A stretch of DNA of 64,000 nt from Excoecaria cochinchinensis (GCA_947683425.1 CANTUQ010000101.1:28357001-28421000); one strand, 5' to 3'; positions 1-11,537 are shown, numbered from the stretch's first letter. Numbers and translations are program-made. Notes: generated by a model from the letters alone, not told the origin.

Positions 1-1928
1 CTATTGAAAAGAAACTTGTCAGGAGTCGTGATGCTGTATTTGTTGAAGATGAGACCATTGAAGACATTGACAAAATGAAGAAGGATGTTCCTGATTCCAA
101 TGGCGACTTATCAGATTTAAAATTAATTCCTCCAACACCGGTGCTAAGAGAAGTTGGAGATGAAGACCAGGTTTATCCACCTGATGATGATGATGCTCCT
201 ATAGAAGTTGGTTCTGATGATAATGATGATGATGATGATCAAGATGATATTCCAGCACCAATATCTATGGCTTCTCCACCTCCACAAAGGAGAAGTGAAA
301 GAACAAGATGGCCATCTTCCAGATATTCTCGTGACCAGTATGTGACTATTACTGAAGGGGGAGAACCTGAGAGTTATCAGGAAGCCATAGATGATGAATC
401 CAAGCAGAAATGGATTGAGGCCATGCAAGATGAGATGAAGTCCTTGCATGAGAATAAAACTTTTGAACTAATGAAGTTACCCAAAGGCAGAAGGGTCTTG
501 AAAAATAGATGGGTGTTCAGGATTAAGCATGAAGAACATAGTTCCAGTCCACGTTACAAAGCCAGACTGGTTGTCAAGGGATTCAATCAAAGAAAAGGAG
601 TTGACTTTGATGAAATTTTCTCACCAGTTGTGAAAATGACATCCATTCGAACTGTGCTGGGGTTAGCAGCAAGTCTTGACCTGGAGGTTGAACAAATGGA
701 TGTCAAAACTGCCTTCTTGCATGGTGATTTGGAAGAAGAAATATACATGGAGCAGCCAGAGGGGTTCAAAGAAAGAGGAAAAGAGAATTATGTTTGCAAG
801 TTGAAGAAAAGCCTCTACGGCTTAAAACAGGCACCGAGACAATGGTACAAGAAGTTTGAGTCTGTTATGGGGGAGCAAGGCTACAAAAAGACTACTTCAG
901 ATCATTGTGTTTTTATGCAAAAATTCTCTGATGATGATTTCATTATCCTTTTGCTCTATGTGGATGATATGTTGATTGTTGGCCAGAATATTTCCAGAAT
1001 TAACAACTTGAAAAAGCAGTTGAGTAAGTCTTTTGCCATGAAAGACTTGGGGCCAGCAAAGCAGATTCTTGGCATGAGTATTATCAGAGACAGAGGCGCC
1101 AAGAAATTGTGGTTGTCACAAGAGAGGTACATTGAGAAAGTACTTCAGAGATTTAATATGGACAAGGCTAAAACAGTTAGTTGTCCTCTTGCTACTCACT
1201 TTAAGCTGAGTTCTGAACAAAGCCCTTCTATAGACAAAGAGAAGGAAGAGATGGATAAAGTTCCATATGCTTCAGCAGTTGGAAGTTTAATGTATGCCAT
1301 GGTGTGTACACGGCTGGATATCGCTCATGCAGTTGGAGTTGTTAGTAGATTCCTTTCAAATCCTGGAAAGGAACATTGGGCTGTAGTAAAATGGATTTTC
1401 AGGTATCTTCGAGGAACTTCCAAAATATGTCTATGTTTTGGAAATGACAAACCTGTGTTAGCCGGATACACAGATGCAGATATGGCTGGTGATGTAGATT
1501 CAAGAAAATCCACTTCTGGTTACCTGATTACTTTTGCAGGGGGAGCTGTGTCATGGCAATCAAAGTTACAGAAGTGTGTTGCACTTTCTACTACTGAAGC
1601 GGAGTTTATAGCAGCAACGGAAGCTTGTAAAGAGTTGCTATGGATGAAGAAGTTCTTGAAAGAACTTGGTTTGCAGCAAGATAAATATCAGCTATTCTGT
1701 GATAGTCAGAGTGCTATTCATCTTGGTAAGAATGCCTCTTTCCACTCAAGATCAAAACATATAGATGTGAGATATCATTGGATAAGAGATGTGATAGAGA
1801 AAAAGCTACTACAGCTTGAGAAGATCCATACGGAAGAAAATGGGTCAGACATGTTGACGAAGATTCTACCAAGACAAAATTTTGAGTATTGTCGGCTTGC
1901 TGCAGGATTAGTGAAGCCCTTCATGTAG
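1..1928 (+). CDS. Ty1/copia (Tork-like) polyprotein, 3' part; enters from the left edge
   Basis: The frame is already open at base 3, so the left window edge cuts the gene; the ATG at 75 is internal. An acidic linker (Asp-rich run near 185-245) follows the integrase tail. Then comes the copia reverse transcriptase, with FLHGDLEEEIYMEQPEGF near 713-766 and the catalytic LLYVDDMLIVG near 951-983. RNase H follows, with AGYTDADMAGD, SRKSTSGY and the ALSTTEAEF block near 1460-1610. The frame is uninterrupted to the TAG at 1926-1928, followed directly by a polypurine tract and LTR. In copia elements this protein copies the element RNA into DNA inside virus-like particles. The Tork assignment rests on motif resemblance only. 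The intact frame over more than 600 codons suggests a fairly young copy, but the 5' part is out of view. Confidence 0.93.
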   Translation, partial: IEKKLVRSRDAVFVEDETIEDIDKMKKDVPDSNGDLSDLKLIPPTPVLREVGDEDQVYPPDDDDAPIEVGSDDNDDDDDQDDIPAPISMASPPPQRRSERTRWPSSRYSRDQYVTITEGGEPESYQEAIDDESKQKWIEAMQDEMKSLHENKTFELMKLPKGRRVLKNRWVFRIKHEEHSSSPRYKARLVVKGFNQRKGVDFDEIFSPVVKMTSIRTVLGLAASLDLEVEQMDVKTAFLHGDLEEEIYMEQPEGFKERGKENYVCKLKKSLYGLKQAPRQWYKKFESVMGEQGYKKTTSDHCVFMQKFSDDDFIILLLYVDDMLIVGQNISRINNLKKQLSKSFAMKDLGPAKQILGMSIIRDRGAKKLWLSQERYIEKVLQRFNMDKAKTVSCPLATHFKLSSEQSPSIDKEKEEMDKVPYASAVGSLMYAMVCTRLDIAHAVGVVSRFLSNPGKEHWAVVKWIFRYLRGTSKICLCFGNDKPVLAGYTDADMAGDVDSRKSTSGYLITFAGGAVSWQSKLQKCVALSTTEAEFIAATEACKELLWMKKFLKELGLQQDKYQLFCDSQSAIHLGKNASFHSRSKHIDVRYHWIRDVIEKKLLQLEKIHTEENGSDMLTKILPRQNFEYCRLAAGLVKPFM

Positions 1929-1930
1929 TC

Positions 1931-1944
1931 GGGTGGGGGAGATT
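1931..1944 (+). promoter_or_regulatory. Polypurine tract of the copia element
   Basis: A G-rich purine run (GGGTGGGGGAGATT) lies between the pol stop codon and the TG that opens the LTR. Its position and composition are those of the plus-strand primer of LTR retrotransposons. Confidence 0.8.
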
Positions 1945-2457
1945 TGTAGTGGTTGGACCCTCCAACATGAAGGGCCAACCCACATGCATAAAAAAAAAAA
2001 AAAAAAAAGGAAAAAAGTTAAAACAAATTTGTGGTTGAAACCACAAGGAGACGTGGCCTTTTATTTGCCACTTGAGGGAGGTTTCTCATGCCTATAAATA
2101 GGCATTGAGTTTAGCTTTCAAGACACACCAAAAGGGAAGAGAGCAAAGGCAAAGAGTTAGCCTCTTAATTGAGTGAGTTGAGAGAGATTAATTTAGAAAA
2201 ATATTGGGATATTTTTCTCAAAGGGGAGTGACAAAATAGTGAGTTTGGGAAATATTTGTGTGCCACTATTTTGGGTTTATCTCAAAATTATTGTATTGTC
2301 TTTCTCTCTTGTACCCATTAATTTTATTAGTGGAAGAAATATTTTCGGAGTTTGTCCCGTGGACGTAACCCAAACGTTTTTGGGTGAACCACGTTAAATT
2401 GCTGGTGTCAATATTTTACTCTGCTAATTTATTTTTATTTATCCGCTGTGCCCAACA
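1945..2457 (+). mobile_element. 3' LTR of the copia element
   Basis: A 513-bp block starts TGTAGTGGTTGG after the polypurine tract and ends GCTGTGCCCAACA, so it has TG...CA termini. TATAAATA at 2093-2100 is a plausible U3 promoter, and an A-rich run at about 1988-2010 lies in U3. The partner 5' LTR is left of the window, so LTR divergence and the target duplication cannot be checked here. Confidence 0.85.
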
Positions 2458-2462
2458 ATCCT

Positions 2463-3033
2463 TAGATACCTGTTATTCATAAATGAATATATATATAAAT
2501 AGGTTCGGGTTGTAGATATCCGATATATTAAACCTATACCTGATCAAACTATGTGATGGATTTTTTTTAATACTCAAACCCTTCTCAATCCATTTACAAT
2601 TACCCATATCTTCGATTAACGGGCGGAGATGATCGGATACTCTAAAAAACTCAATTCACTACCATACTATTGTAATTTTTATTGCTCATGGATAAAATTA
2701 TGTCTTATAATAATAAAAATTAATTTAAACAGTCTAAAAATAAAAATAGAACTATTATTTTGGAATAGAGGCGTCAACATTTTCATTCTAAGTTTGGAAA
2801 AATTAATATGCTCAAAAAATTAGTTAATTTTTGAGTTAAATTAATGGAAAACCATATATAATTTTTAATTTATCATACCTTGGCTCATCTGCCAAAATTA
2901 CACTTTTTAATCTGTTTATATCAATTTATATAAAATAAAGATTTTGCGAGAAAGAGAAAATAAGAGAAATTATTTTTGACAATGAAATAAATTGAAATCG
3001 GAGGGCTTGTGTTTTGGTGGCAAAAAGCACCCT
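2463..3033. repeat. Dispersed repeat of unknown class, copy 1
   Basis: This AT-rich stretch matches 21693-22256 over its whole length by eye, in the same orientation. Shared blocks include a TACCTGATC segment, ATCGGATACTCTAAAAA, ATGGATAAAATTATGTCTTA and the final GACAATGAAATAAATTGAAA. No coding potential or clear terminal inverted repeat is visible. The copia element abuts its left side and the gypsy LTR its right side, so copy 1 looks like a target that was hit twice. The class (old MITE, Helitron or decayed LTR) cannot be decided by reading. Confidence 0.7.
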
Positions 3034-3575
3034 TGTGCCATGAGAAGATCTAATGGATCCGTCAATGATAACAGTTGGATTTTTCGAAATATTCGCTTGC
3101 TTAAGTCACTTGAAAAATATAACAAAATCGTCGGGTATTCCGGTAAGGGAGATTATCAAGTCAGTAAAGCGACTAAAATAAAGGTTTTGTGTAAAAAGTT
3201 CAGAAAGAGCTGAATGTACCTCATAGTTTTCCTTATATAGAGCTCTTTTGCTATACCAAATAGGAAATCACCTCCCAAATAAGAGAAAATCACCTTAATC
3301 TCTTGATTAGTGTTTGGTTCCTATTTTGTGAGGATTTGTTGAGTGATTTTTGGTACTTTCCATCATTAAGGGATCAGAATCTGCGCAATATCTGAAAAAT
3401 ATCTGCAAATAACGACTTTCCATATTCTGATTCCGAGCTGTTAAGATAACCGGACTCCTGATATGACCGGATATCCGAATAAGTCCGGTTATCTAACTCT
3501 TCGAATGAGAGTCCGGTTCTAGACACGCGCTCGAAGATGGGCTACCGATCTCTTGCCCAAAGAGTTCGGTTATCA
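3034..3575 (-). mobile_element. 3' LTR of a Tat-lineage Ty3/gypsy element (reverse strand)
   Basis: Read on the minus strand, the block opens TGATAACCGAACTC just after a run of 30 G and closes in ...CATGGCACA. A TATA-like CTCTATATAAGG lies at 3231-3242. Nothing coding is inside. The 3576 side is set by the adjacent polypurine tract. The 3034 side is an inference from the TG/CA rule and from the point where similarity to the second dispersed repeat stops, so it could be off by a few bases. Confidence 0.65.
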
Positions 3576-3577
3576 TA

Positions 3578-3580
<3 letters not shown>

Positions 3581-3610
<30 letters not shown>
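3581..3610 (-). promoter_or_regulatory. Homopolymeric polypurine tract (30 G on the element strand)
   Basis: Thirty consecutive C on the plus strand lie five bases outside the LTR, where the plus-strand primer of the reverse-strand gypsy element must sit. A pure 30-base G run is longer than most plant polypurine tracts; its exact length may be a sequencing artefact. Confidence 0.6.
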
Positions 3611-3612
<2 letters not shown>

Positions 3613-3706
3613 AGATGATGACATTCATGTCATAGGAGCGTTGACCTGAATTTCAAAGAGAGCGCGCGTAGGCCAACGTAGGATGCTTGGGTGACAGCTG
3701 TGCGCG

Positions 3707-4208
3707 TAGGGATGTGCAACGGTCGGTTCAATAACCGAACCGAAAAAACCGAAATATTATAATTTATATAAATCGAACCGAACCAAAATTATATGAAAAT
3801 CGAACTAAAACCGAACAGAAATTTTCGGTTTGTTTGGTTCGGTTAACCGAAAAATCAAAAATCCAAATTATAATTGAAAAAATTATCTAAAAAATTATAC
3901 AAAATTATAAATCATAAAACTAAAATTAAAAAAAAAAATCAAATTGAAAAATATACATATATAATTTAAGTTCAAGCCCCTTAAATTGATAAAAAATACA
4001 AAAATAATTTTTTTATGTAAAAATTGGATAAAATAATATATAAATTTAAAATTTCGATCGGTTCGTTTTTCTTTGGTTTTTGCCTTTCAAAACCGAACCG
4101 AAATAACAGATTTACCTATAAATTCAAAGCCGAATAACCGAACCGAATTAAAAATATCGATATGTTTGGTTCGGTTTTTCGATTTTAACCGAATTTTGCT
4201 CACCCCTA
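3707..4208. mobile_element. hAT-type MITE with 8-bp target duplication
   Basis: The element opens TAGGGATGTGCAACGGTCGG and closes AACCGAATTTTGCTCACCCCTA, imperfect inverted termini of the kind common in plant hAT derivatives. Repeated GGTTCGGTT/AACCGAACC blocks fill the subterminal zones. It is flanked by a perfect 8-bp duplication, TGTGCGCG, at 3699-3706 and 4209-4216, as expected for hAT. No transposase is encoded. It inserted into the gypsy 3' untranslated region and is therefore younger than that element. Confidence 0.88.
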
Positions 4209-4593
4209 TGTGCGCGTGACCCTTAAAAAGCGTGGACAGGCGCTTCATTCGCTGTGTACAGACGCTTCGTGAACTGTGATCCAACGGCTATGTCAGGCCC
4301 TGAAGTGATGGCGTCTCTTCGACAACTGCGCAAGGAGTAATTACTGCCAATTCACCTAATCAACACTTGCCATCTATCAGCATCTGAGTGGTTTCGTTCT
4401 CTTATAAATTGTAGCTTCTTCTTCTTTCTTCCATTTTCGATTTTCTTAGGGATTTCAGATTTTCCTCCCCCGAAAATTCTTACTCCTTTCTTGTACGATT
4501 TCAATTGCATCAGGCCTCCTTTGTGATCGTGTGTTTTCTACAACTTCCCTTCCTATCTCAGGTTAGTGTCTTATCTTTCTTCTCTTTTTCACC

Positions 4594-6448
4594 ATGAGTG
4601 CTTATGAGGGTTCAACTGAGAGCCAGAGGGTAGAAGAGGGACTTTTACATGAAGATATCCCAGAGTCTCCTAGTACCAGCCAGCCAGATCAACCTAGGAG
4701 GAAAGAGCCGAAAAGGAATCCTCGGGTAGGGAGCATCGGCTCGATTGTGAAAACCAGTGAAATGGTAGAGTTTCATGAAAGGTTGGGGATTCCTAAAAGC
4801 TATAGGATTCGAGTACCTGGGGCCAGTCTTCGAGCCAATGCAAAATTCTCAGGTAGGAAGACATTAGCTATCTATGAGGCGAATTTCAAGGCTGGGATGA
4901 GCCTTCCCCCCAATGCTTTTGAGGTCGAGCTGATGAATCACTATAGCTTAACCATGGGCCAAATTCATCCCAACGCTTGGCGAACCATATCCGCCTTGCA
5001 AATGTGGGCAGTAAACAACGAAATCGGGCTAACAGTTCAGCTTTTTCAAGCTACCCACGTGGTTGGGCTCTAAATCACCACCGAAGATCATAACTATGTC
5101 CAAGCTTGAGCTAGTTATGGAGTGTTCAAGGGAAATTCGGAGTCTCTAAAGAATTGGATGAACCGATTCTTTATAGTTGATAGCGATAATAACTTCCCTT
5201 TCCGAACAACGTGGGGTCGGTATGTGAATAAGAACGACAACCCCATCCTTCTTACTGAGGAGGAAAAACATACTTTAGCCCGATGGAGAGCTCTGGCGAC
5301 AGACAAGATCGATATTAGAGATCAGCTAATGTTCGGTTTGGACCGAGCAACCTCCTCTCGGAGTCAAAGAAGAGGTACTTTCTTTTATCAATTCTTCTGT
5401 TCTAATACTCTCTCATTGTTCGATTTTCTGCAGATATGAAGCGAACAGAGAGACCAAGCATGGTCGAAATGAAGAAAGCAAAACGTCAGAAGAAACCTGC
5501 TGGGTTTGCACCGGGGGAATCTAGCAGGGAGGCCACTACCGCTGCTGCCAAGCCAACCCCAGCCGCTCCTACTCAAACTACTTCTCCTCCCCCGTCCAAT
5601 GTGCAAGAGGATACTTCACCTTCGACACCTACATCCCGAATGCCATCGGTAGATTTGCAGACTCCATCCGGGCCTCAATCTCCCGAAGATGGTGCCCCTA
5701 CCGGAACATCAAATCCCCATTCTCACAAAAGGGATTTGAGAGCCTTTACTGATGACATTTGCTATCAATTGAAAGAAGAAGGGGATGGATATTTCGAGCA
5801 AAACCCGGCCTTTTGTAATTTCGTGCACCAGCTCTCCTGTATTCCCCATATAGTTACCCCTATGACTCGCTGGAGAGCTGAGGACCTGAGTATCGCCCTC
5901 AAAAGGCATCAAATTGTGGTTAGCGATTCTGTGATATCCTTCACCTAGTTGATTCCCTAAAAAATACCGTGCTCTTTTCACCATTTCCTAACTTTGTGTA
6001 GGGTTCAATACTGAGCGGTGCTGTTGTAGGAAAAATGAACTCCCTGATTATGGCTTTTAACAGGGAGGCCAGATCTATCACTGGCCAGCGGTTTAGAGCA
6101 AATGCCGCCGAAGCCAAGTTAAAAGATGCTGAGAAGAGAGCTCTGGATGTCGAAGTCAATGCGTAAGAGGCCAAGAATTAAATATGGGAGGCGGAGGAGA
6201 AGGTGGCAGAGAGCGAGCGAAGGAAAGAGGAACTAGAGACCGAGCTATCAAGTCTCCGAGCTGAGCTTGAGGAAGCAAAGAGTGGCAAAGCCGACTTAGA
6301 GGAGAAGCTCGCCGATCTCGAATATAAGTCAGTGGATTTGGCTGTTGACAAGTGTCTGGCTTTTAGTCAGAAGCTTTTAGATGCTGTCAAGGGACGCCAT
6401 CCCGACATGGACTGGTCTTGGTTAGATGATGTATATCCAGACGAATAG
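4594..6448 (+). pseudogene. Antisense accessory gene of the Tat retrotransposon (Transposase_28-like), degraded
   Basis: Three exon-like blocks run opposite to the gypsy pol: 4594-5374, 5434 to about 5940, and 6002-6448. The first carries a block resembling the plant 'putative gypsy type transposon' domain (FKAGMSLPPNAFEVELMNHY, then PNAWRTISALQMW). The second is basic, then Pro/Thr/Ser-rich. The third ends in a long Glu/Lys heptad stretch, a predicted coiled coil, closing DDVYPDE. The 5375-5433 intron has GT...CAG ends and keeps phase. In-frame stops near 5071, 5110, 6164 and 6178 show decay. Tat-lineage elements such as Grande are known to carry extra antisense genes at this place; the protein's role is unknown. 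Confidence 0.7.
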
Positions 6449-7161
6449 TCCAATCCTGTATTGTTTTTGTCTTAATGAAATCATAATTTTCTTTTATTGC
6501 CGATCTCTTTAAATAACCACACTGCATAATTAAATTAACATCTATGTGTATATGAAATAATAAGCTGTATGCTTTCCGAACGATAATGTGGAATGAATGA
6601 TGACCATAGCCAAGCAATTGTTTAATACTTTGATTTTTGATAGCAATATCATTGCTAATAAAATTGATTGATAATCGAACTGATATTCATGTGGCGACAA
6701 TACCGAGCGAGCACATTGAGAACTTAACATAAAATGATGATATCGATATAACCGAGCTATACAGTAAGTAATATAAATAAAGAGTTTTCGGGAGCTATAA
6801 CCGAGCTTAATGAAAATCGACACTTAGTCCACAAAATGCTCGATGGCGTCATAGCCGAGTGAGCGTTAAAAATGTACTCAATGCTGAGTATGAGAATGTA
6901 CGCCCTGTCGGCGGTATTATTGAATTGGTGTTGTTGCAACAACGTTAGGTTGCTCAATGGTGAAAGTGCCGAGTCAGAGCAACCCTAGTGTGGATAACAC
7001 AATAGAAGACATAGTTTTTCCATGAATATACCTCTTTTATTGACATTTTTGCAAGTACAATTGCTATAATGGCGAAAAAGCCGAGCTGAGTGAAATACAA
7101 TAATGCGAGAAAATGCTCGATGGCGTAGTAGCCGAGTGAGCTATAAGAACACAGAGCTGAG
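6449..7161. other. Spacer between the antisense gene and gypsy pol
   Basis: No gene is seen. The segment repeats short GAGCTGAG/CCGAGC words. It also holds two copies of an approximately 35-bp unit (ATGCTCGATGGCGT followed by TAGCCGAGTGAGC) at about 6836-6865 and 7110-7140. This is probably the convergent 3' untranslated zone shared by gypsy pol and the antisense gene. Confidence 0.5.
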
Positions 7162-9715
7162 CTATTGATAATAGGTCTTCAAATTTGAAACATTCCATGA
7201 ATGAGGAAGTGTCTTTCCGGAGGAATCCTTCAACCTGTATGCTCCCCCCTTAACCCCATGAATTATATAAGGGCCTTCCCAGTTAGGATTCAGCTTTCCT
7301 ACTCTAGCAGATGTTTGGGAAGCAACTACCTTTTTGAGGACGAGCTGCCCGATCCTGAATGTCCTCAGTTTTATATTCCGATCGTGGTAAAATGACATCC
7401 TTTGTTTATAAGCAGCAGATTGTATATGAGCGTGTTCTCTCTGTTCCTCCAATCTATCCAGCTAACACAATAAGTTAGCATCATTTGCCATCGCATCAAA
7501 ACTCGAGGTCCGGATATTTGGCATACCGATTTCATAGGGGATAACCGCCTCTGTTCCATATGTGAGTGAGAAGGGGGTCTCTCCCGTTGCTGATCTTGGT
7601 GATGTTCGGTAGGCCCACAGGACATTGTAGAGTTCATCCACCCAAAGACCTTTTGCAGAATCAAGTCGTTTCTTCAGACCTGCAAGAATATTCCGATTAG
7701 TTACCTCGGTCATGCCGTTTTCTTGTGGATGGTACACTGAGGTGAAGCAAAGCTGGATCTTTAACTCCGAGCAGTATCCCTTAAAAGCTGCACAATCAAA
7801 CTGTTTGCCATTGTCCGTGACGATGGAATGTGGGATCCCAAACCTCGTGATGATGAACTTCTGAACGAACTTGATGATATTTGTTGGGGTTATGGTTTCA
7901 AGGGCTCTGCTTCTACCCACTTAGTGAAGTGGTCCACCGCTACCACTAGAAACTTTTGCTGTCCGGTTGTTAAGGGGAAAGGGCCCACTATATCGATCTC
8001 CCATTGGGCAAATGGCCAAGGACTATGTATTGGGACCTGAGGAGCAGCTTTTTGATGATTCAGATTGCCGAACCGCTGGCACTTATCACACTTCTTAATT
8101 AGTTCTTTTGCGTCATTCTCCTTACTTGGCCAATAATATCCTTGCAGCAACGCTTTTCGAGCTACGGTCTGTGCTCCTTCATGAGCCTCACAAATACCTT
8201 CATGAATTTCCCTCAACACGTATTCGCCTTCTTCTGTGCTCAAGCATTTTGCCCATGGTGCCGAAAATGATCTCTTGTACAATTGATCATCTAGGATTGC
8301 ATACCGACTAGATCACTGGACTATCTTCCGGGCTTGCATTTGATCTTTGGGTAGATCTCCGCTGCTCAGATATGTATAAATGGGGAGCCGCCATCCATCC
8401 ATCGGCTCTTGCAAGTGAACCGTATATGTCTCGTGTGTAGGGGCTGATATAATAGACCAGATGATATTTGACATGGTTGATTGATCTTGGAGGCAAGCTT
8501 GCTTGGCCAACACATCTGCCTTAACATTTTTCGCCCTTGGTACCTGATCAATAGACCATGCACAACCTCGGTTTTCAAGCTGGGAGAAAAGTGTCGCAGT
8601 TAATTCCTTATATCTGATCATTATATGGTCTTTGGCCTCAAATTTCCCAAGTACCTGGCTAACAACAAGCTGTGAGTCAGAGAAGATATTTAACGAGTCC
8701 GGTTTTACTTCCAAAGCTAGTTGTAAGCCCAAACTGAGGGCTTCGTATTCGGCCACATTGTTAGTTGCCTAAAATGCTATGTGAGCCATTGCCCGGATCA
8801 CAATCTTCCCTGGTCCGATCAGAATCACCTCGGCCCCAGAACCTGTGGATGAGGATGCGCCGTCAATGTACAATTTCCATGAGCAGGGGCTAGGTTCCTG
8901 AGGAGGTGCATGCAATTCTGCCACGAAATCGGCTAGAACTTGCCCCTTCATGGATGGGCGAGCCTCATACCTGACATTGAATTCTCCTAACCGAACTGCC
9001 CATTCTATAATTCTCCCTGACGCCTTTGGTTTCTGCAGAACTTTTCTAAGGTTTGAGTTTGTCCTCACTGTCACTGTATGTGCCTGAAAGTAGGGGCACA
9101 ACTTGATGGCAGATATCACTAAATTCGAAAGCAAGCTGCTCGAGTATAGGATACCGCAGCTTGGCGCCTCTGAGAACCTTACTGGTATAATAAATGGGAA
9201 ATTGCTGATTACCTTCTTCTCTTATCAAAACCGAACCCAAGGCTCCTGATGCGACTGCAAGATACATATACAGTATTTCTCCCGGTTGTGGCCGACTTAG
9301 AAGAGGTGGGGTGCTGAGAAAGATTTTTAATTCATCACACGCTCTCTGACATTCTGGTGTCCACTGAAAACCCTTCACTTTCTTAAGGGTGTCGTAAAAG
9401 GGGAGGCATCTTTTAGCTGAACAGGAAATGAATTTGCCTAAAGCTATCACCCTTCCGTTAAGTTTCTGAACATCCCTTACAGACTTTGGTGGCTCCATCC
9501 CCAGAATGGCTTGAATCTTCTCCGGGTTAGCCTCTATTCCCCTCTTTGAAATCATATACCCCAAGAATTTTCCAGACTGGACACCGAAAGCACATTTCTC
9601 CGGATTTAGCTTCAAACCGAACTCCCTCAGTACCCCGAATGTTTCTGCCAACTCACGGGGTAAGTCCGCTGCGGTCTTGCCTTTGACGATCATGTCATCA
9701 ACATATACCTCTATC
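7162..9715 (-). pseudogene. Ty3/gypsy Tat-lineage pol (RT, two RNase H domains, integrase), degraded
   Basis: On the minus strand the order is reverse transcriptase from the catalytic YVDDMIVKG near 9690, with KCAFGVQSGKFLGYMIS downstream. The ordinary RNase H is near 9130-9350. A second RNase H follows at 8313-8880 (KLYIDGASSSTGSGAEVI, NNVAEYEALSLGLQLALE, DSQLVVSQV). Last is integrase, with an HHCC zinc finger near 8100-8230, WEIDIVGPFP near 7990, IVTDNGKQF near 7810 and HPQENGMTE near 7725. The tandem second RNase H is diagnostic of the Tat lineage. A TAG at 8769-8771 interrupts the second RNase H and a frameshift lies near 9130. Everything 5' of the RT active site is missing, replaced by copia sequence. 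The integrase has NGMTE where NGQxE is usual. Confidence 0.88.
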
Positions 9716-11510
9716 CATTCTTAATGTCTTGACAGAATAACCACTTTGTTTTTCAACATACGCTACAAAATTCTTAAGTACTTCACATGCCTCTGATTTC
9801 TGCTTTAGAAAATAAACCCATCCCTTTCTACTATAATCACCAGTAAATGTAATAAAGTATCTGTTACCTCAATTTGATGGAACTTCCACATAACATAAAT
9901 CTGAATGCATAAGCTCTAATGGACGTTTGACTCTCTATGCTTGCTTTGTAGAAAAGGGATCTCTATGCTTTTTCCCCATTACACATGACTCACAAATCTG
10001 GTCAGGAACTTGAATGGTTGGTAAGCCTGAAACCCACTCTTTGTTTGCGAGAAACTTTATGCTTCAAAAATTCAAGTGCCCAAGCCGCATATGCCATAAC
10101 TAATTATTGTTGATTGTCATTGTATTACAGTAAGAAGTGTTACCGTAATTAAGATATGTTGGAAATAGACGATTGGATGACATTCTCGTTTTAGAATCAT
10201 CCCCTTTTTTAGATCACTCACGGTGTATCCATCTTTTTTGAAGTGTAAATCATATCCTTTTTCTATCAGTTGTCCAACACTCAATAGATTCTGGCAAAGG
10301 GTAGGAGCGCAGTACACATCAGAAATATAATTTAAGGACCCATTCTTCAATTTTATAACAATCTTTGCTCTTCCCAAAACTAGAATCTGGTAGTTATCGG
10401 CAAGCTGTACTGAAGAATGAAAAGATTCATCTAATTCAGTAAAAGCTTCCTTACTTTCACTTAAATGATTGTTGCAACCCGAGTCTAACAACCATTGACA
10501 GTTATCGTTGTTACTAATTTCATGAGCAGCCATCAACAGGGACTGTGGATTATTACCCTCCACAACTCCAACTCGATTATCTTTATGTTCTTGTCTTCGA
10601 GCACGGCATTCTCTATTATAGTGACCATATTTTTTACAATTATAGCATTGTATATGTGACTTGCATTCAGATTGATAGTGACCAAATTTCTTGCACTTAT
10701 AACATTGAATCTTGGATTTATCCTGATAAGATTCATTCTCCCTTGCTCCTGGTCTAGAATTGGTTCTGAAATTTTTGCCTCCTCTACCCTTGAAATTTGA
10801 ACTTCTTGAAGTGTGCTCTGTTTTGCCGGTTGCAGCTTCCTTCTCATTTCTCAAACTTACTTGGGCTTTTAGAACTTGCTCTGTTATATTTGCAATATTT
10901 CATTCATTCGCATTTCTTGGGACTCTAATGAGGCTTGCAAATCATTGATAGTCATGGACTCCAAATCTCTAGATTATTTAATGGTTGTGACAATATAATT
11001 GAATCTACTTGTCAACGTGCACATGATATTTTCAATGATCTCTTTTTCTGCAATTTCATGACCATTGTTTTTCATCTCGTTAATCAATTTTTCCATTCGT
11101 GAAAAATAATCACGAAAACTTTCATGTTTTCCTTGCTCCATCAGCTCATATTACCTTTTTAAACCTTGTAATCTTGTTCGTTTAACTGTATTGCTCCTTC
11201 ATACATTTTGAGTAGAATATTCCAGGCCTCCTTTGCTGTTTTAGCATGAAATATCTTTTCAAGAATTGGCAACTCAATAGATTGAAAAATAAAAAATAAA
11301 GCCTTTTTATTTAGTGAACGATCACGAACCAGTTGTTGTGATTCCTCGACCATCGGCTTTTATTAAGCCTTTCTCCAAAATTTCACCATAGCCATTGCTT
11401 CTCATATATAACTCCATTAAGTGTTTCCACATCGCGAAATTATTTTTGCCATCAAACTTGAAAATTGATAATTGTATTGGTTGAACTTCAGTTGTTGAAC
11501 TTGAAGCCAT
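9716..11510 (-). pseudogene. Ty1/copia gag-protease-integrase fragment, degraded
   Basis: The minus strand reads from MASSSTTEVQPIQLSIFKFD at 11510 through a copia Gag (FDGKNNFAMWKHLMELYM). Two CCHC zinc knuckles follow near 10610-10700 (CYKCKKFGHYQSEC and CYNCKKYGHYNREC), then the protease motif WLLDSGCNNHL near 10470-10500 and a GAG-pre-integrase block (CAPTLCQNLLSVGQL). Integrase similarity stops in SVKTLRMDR at about 9716, where gypsy RT begins. Several frameshifts and stops break the reading frame, for example between 10117 and 9720 and around 11159-11350. The two adjacent zinc knuckles are a distinguishing trait. It is a dead remnant belonging to the 11552-12016 LTR. Confidence 0.85.
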
Positions 11511-11537
11511 CTTGATCTACTTAAACACTTTAACCGA

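Larger units (their letters stand above)
3576..4593 (-). other. 3' untranslated region of the Tat-lineage gypsy element
   Basis: This spacer lies between the 3' LTR and the antisense accessory gene. It contains the 30-base poly-C (poly-G on the element strand) and a hAT-type MITE. From about 4390 to 4593 it holds a pyrimidine-rich leader upstream of the plus-strand ATG at 4594. TATAAATTG at 4402-4410 could be the promoter of that plus-strand gene. Confidence 0.5.

Noticed and set aside
144..449. Long open frame antisense to the copia Asp-rich linker
   Set aside because: It is the mirror of an acidic low-complexity region (poly-Ile on the other strand) and has no domain features.
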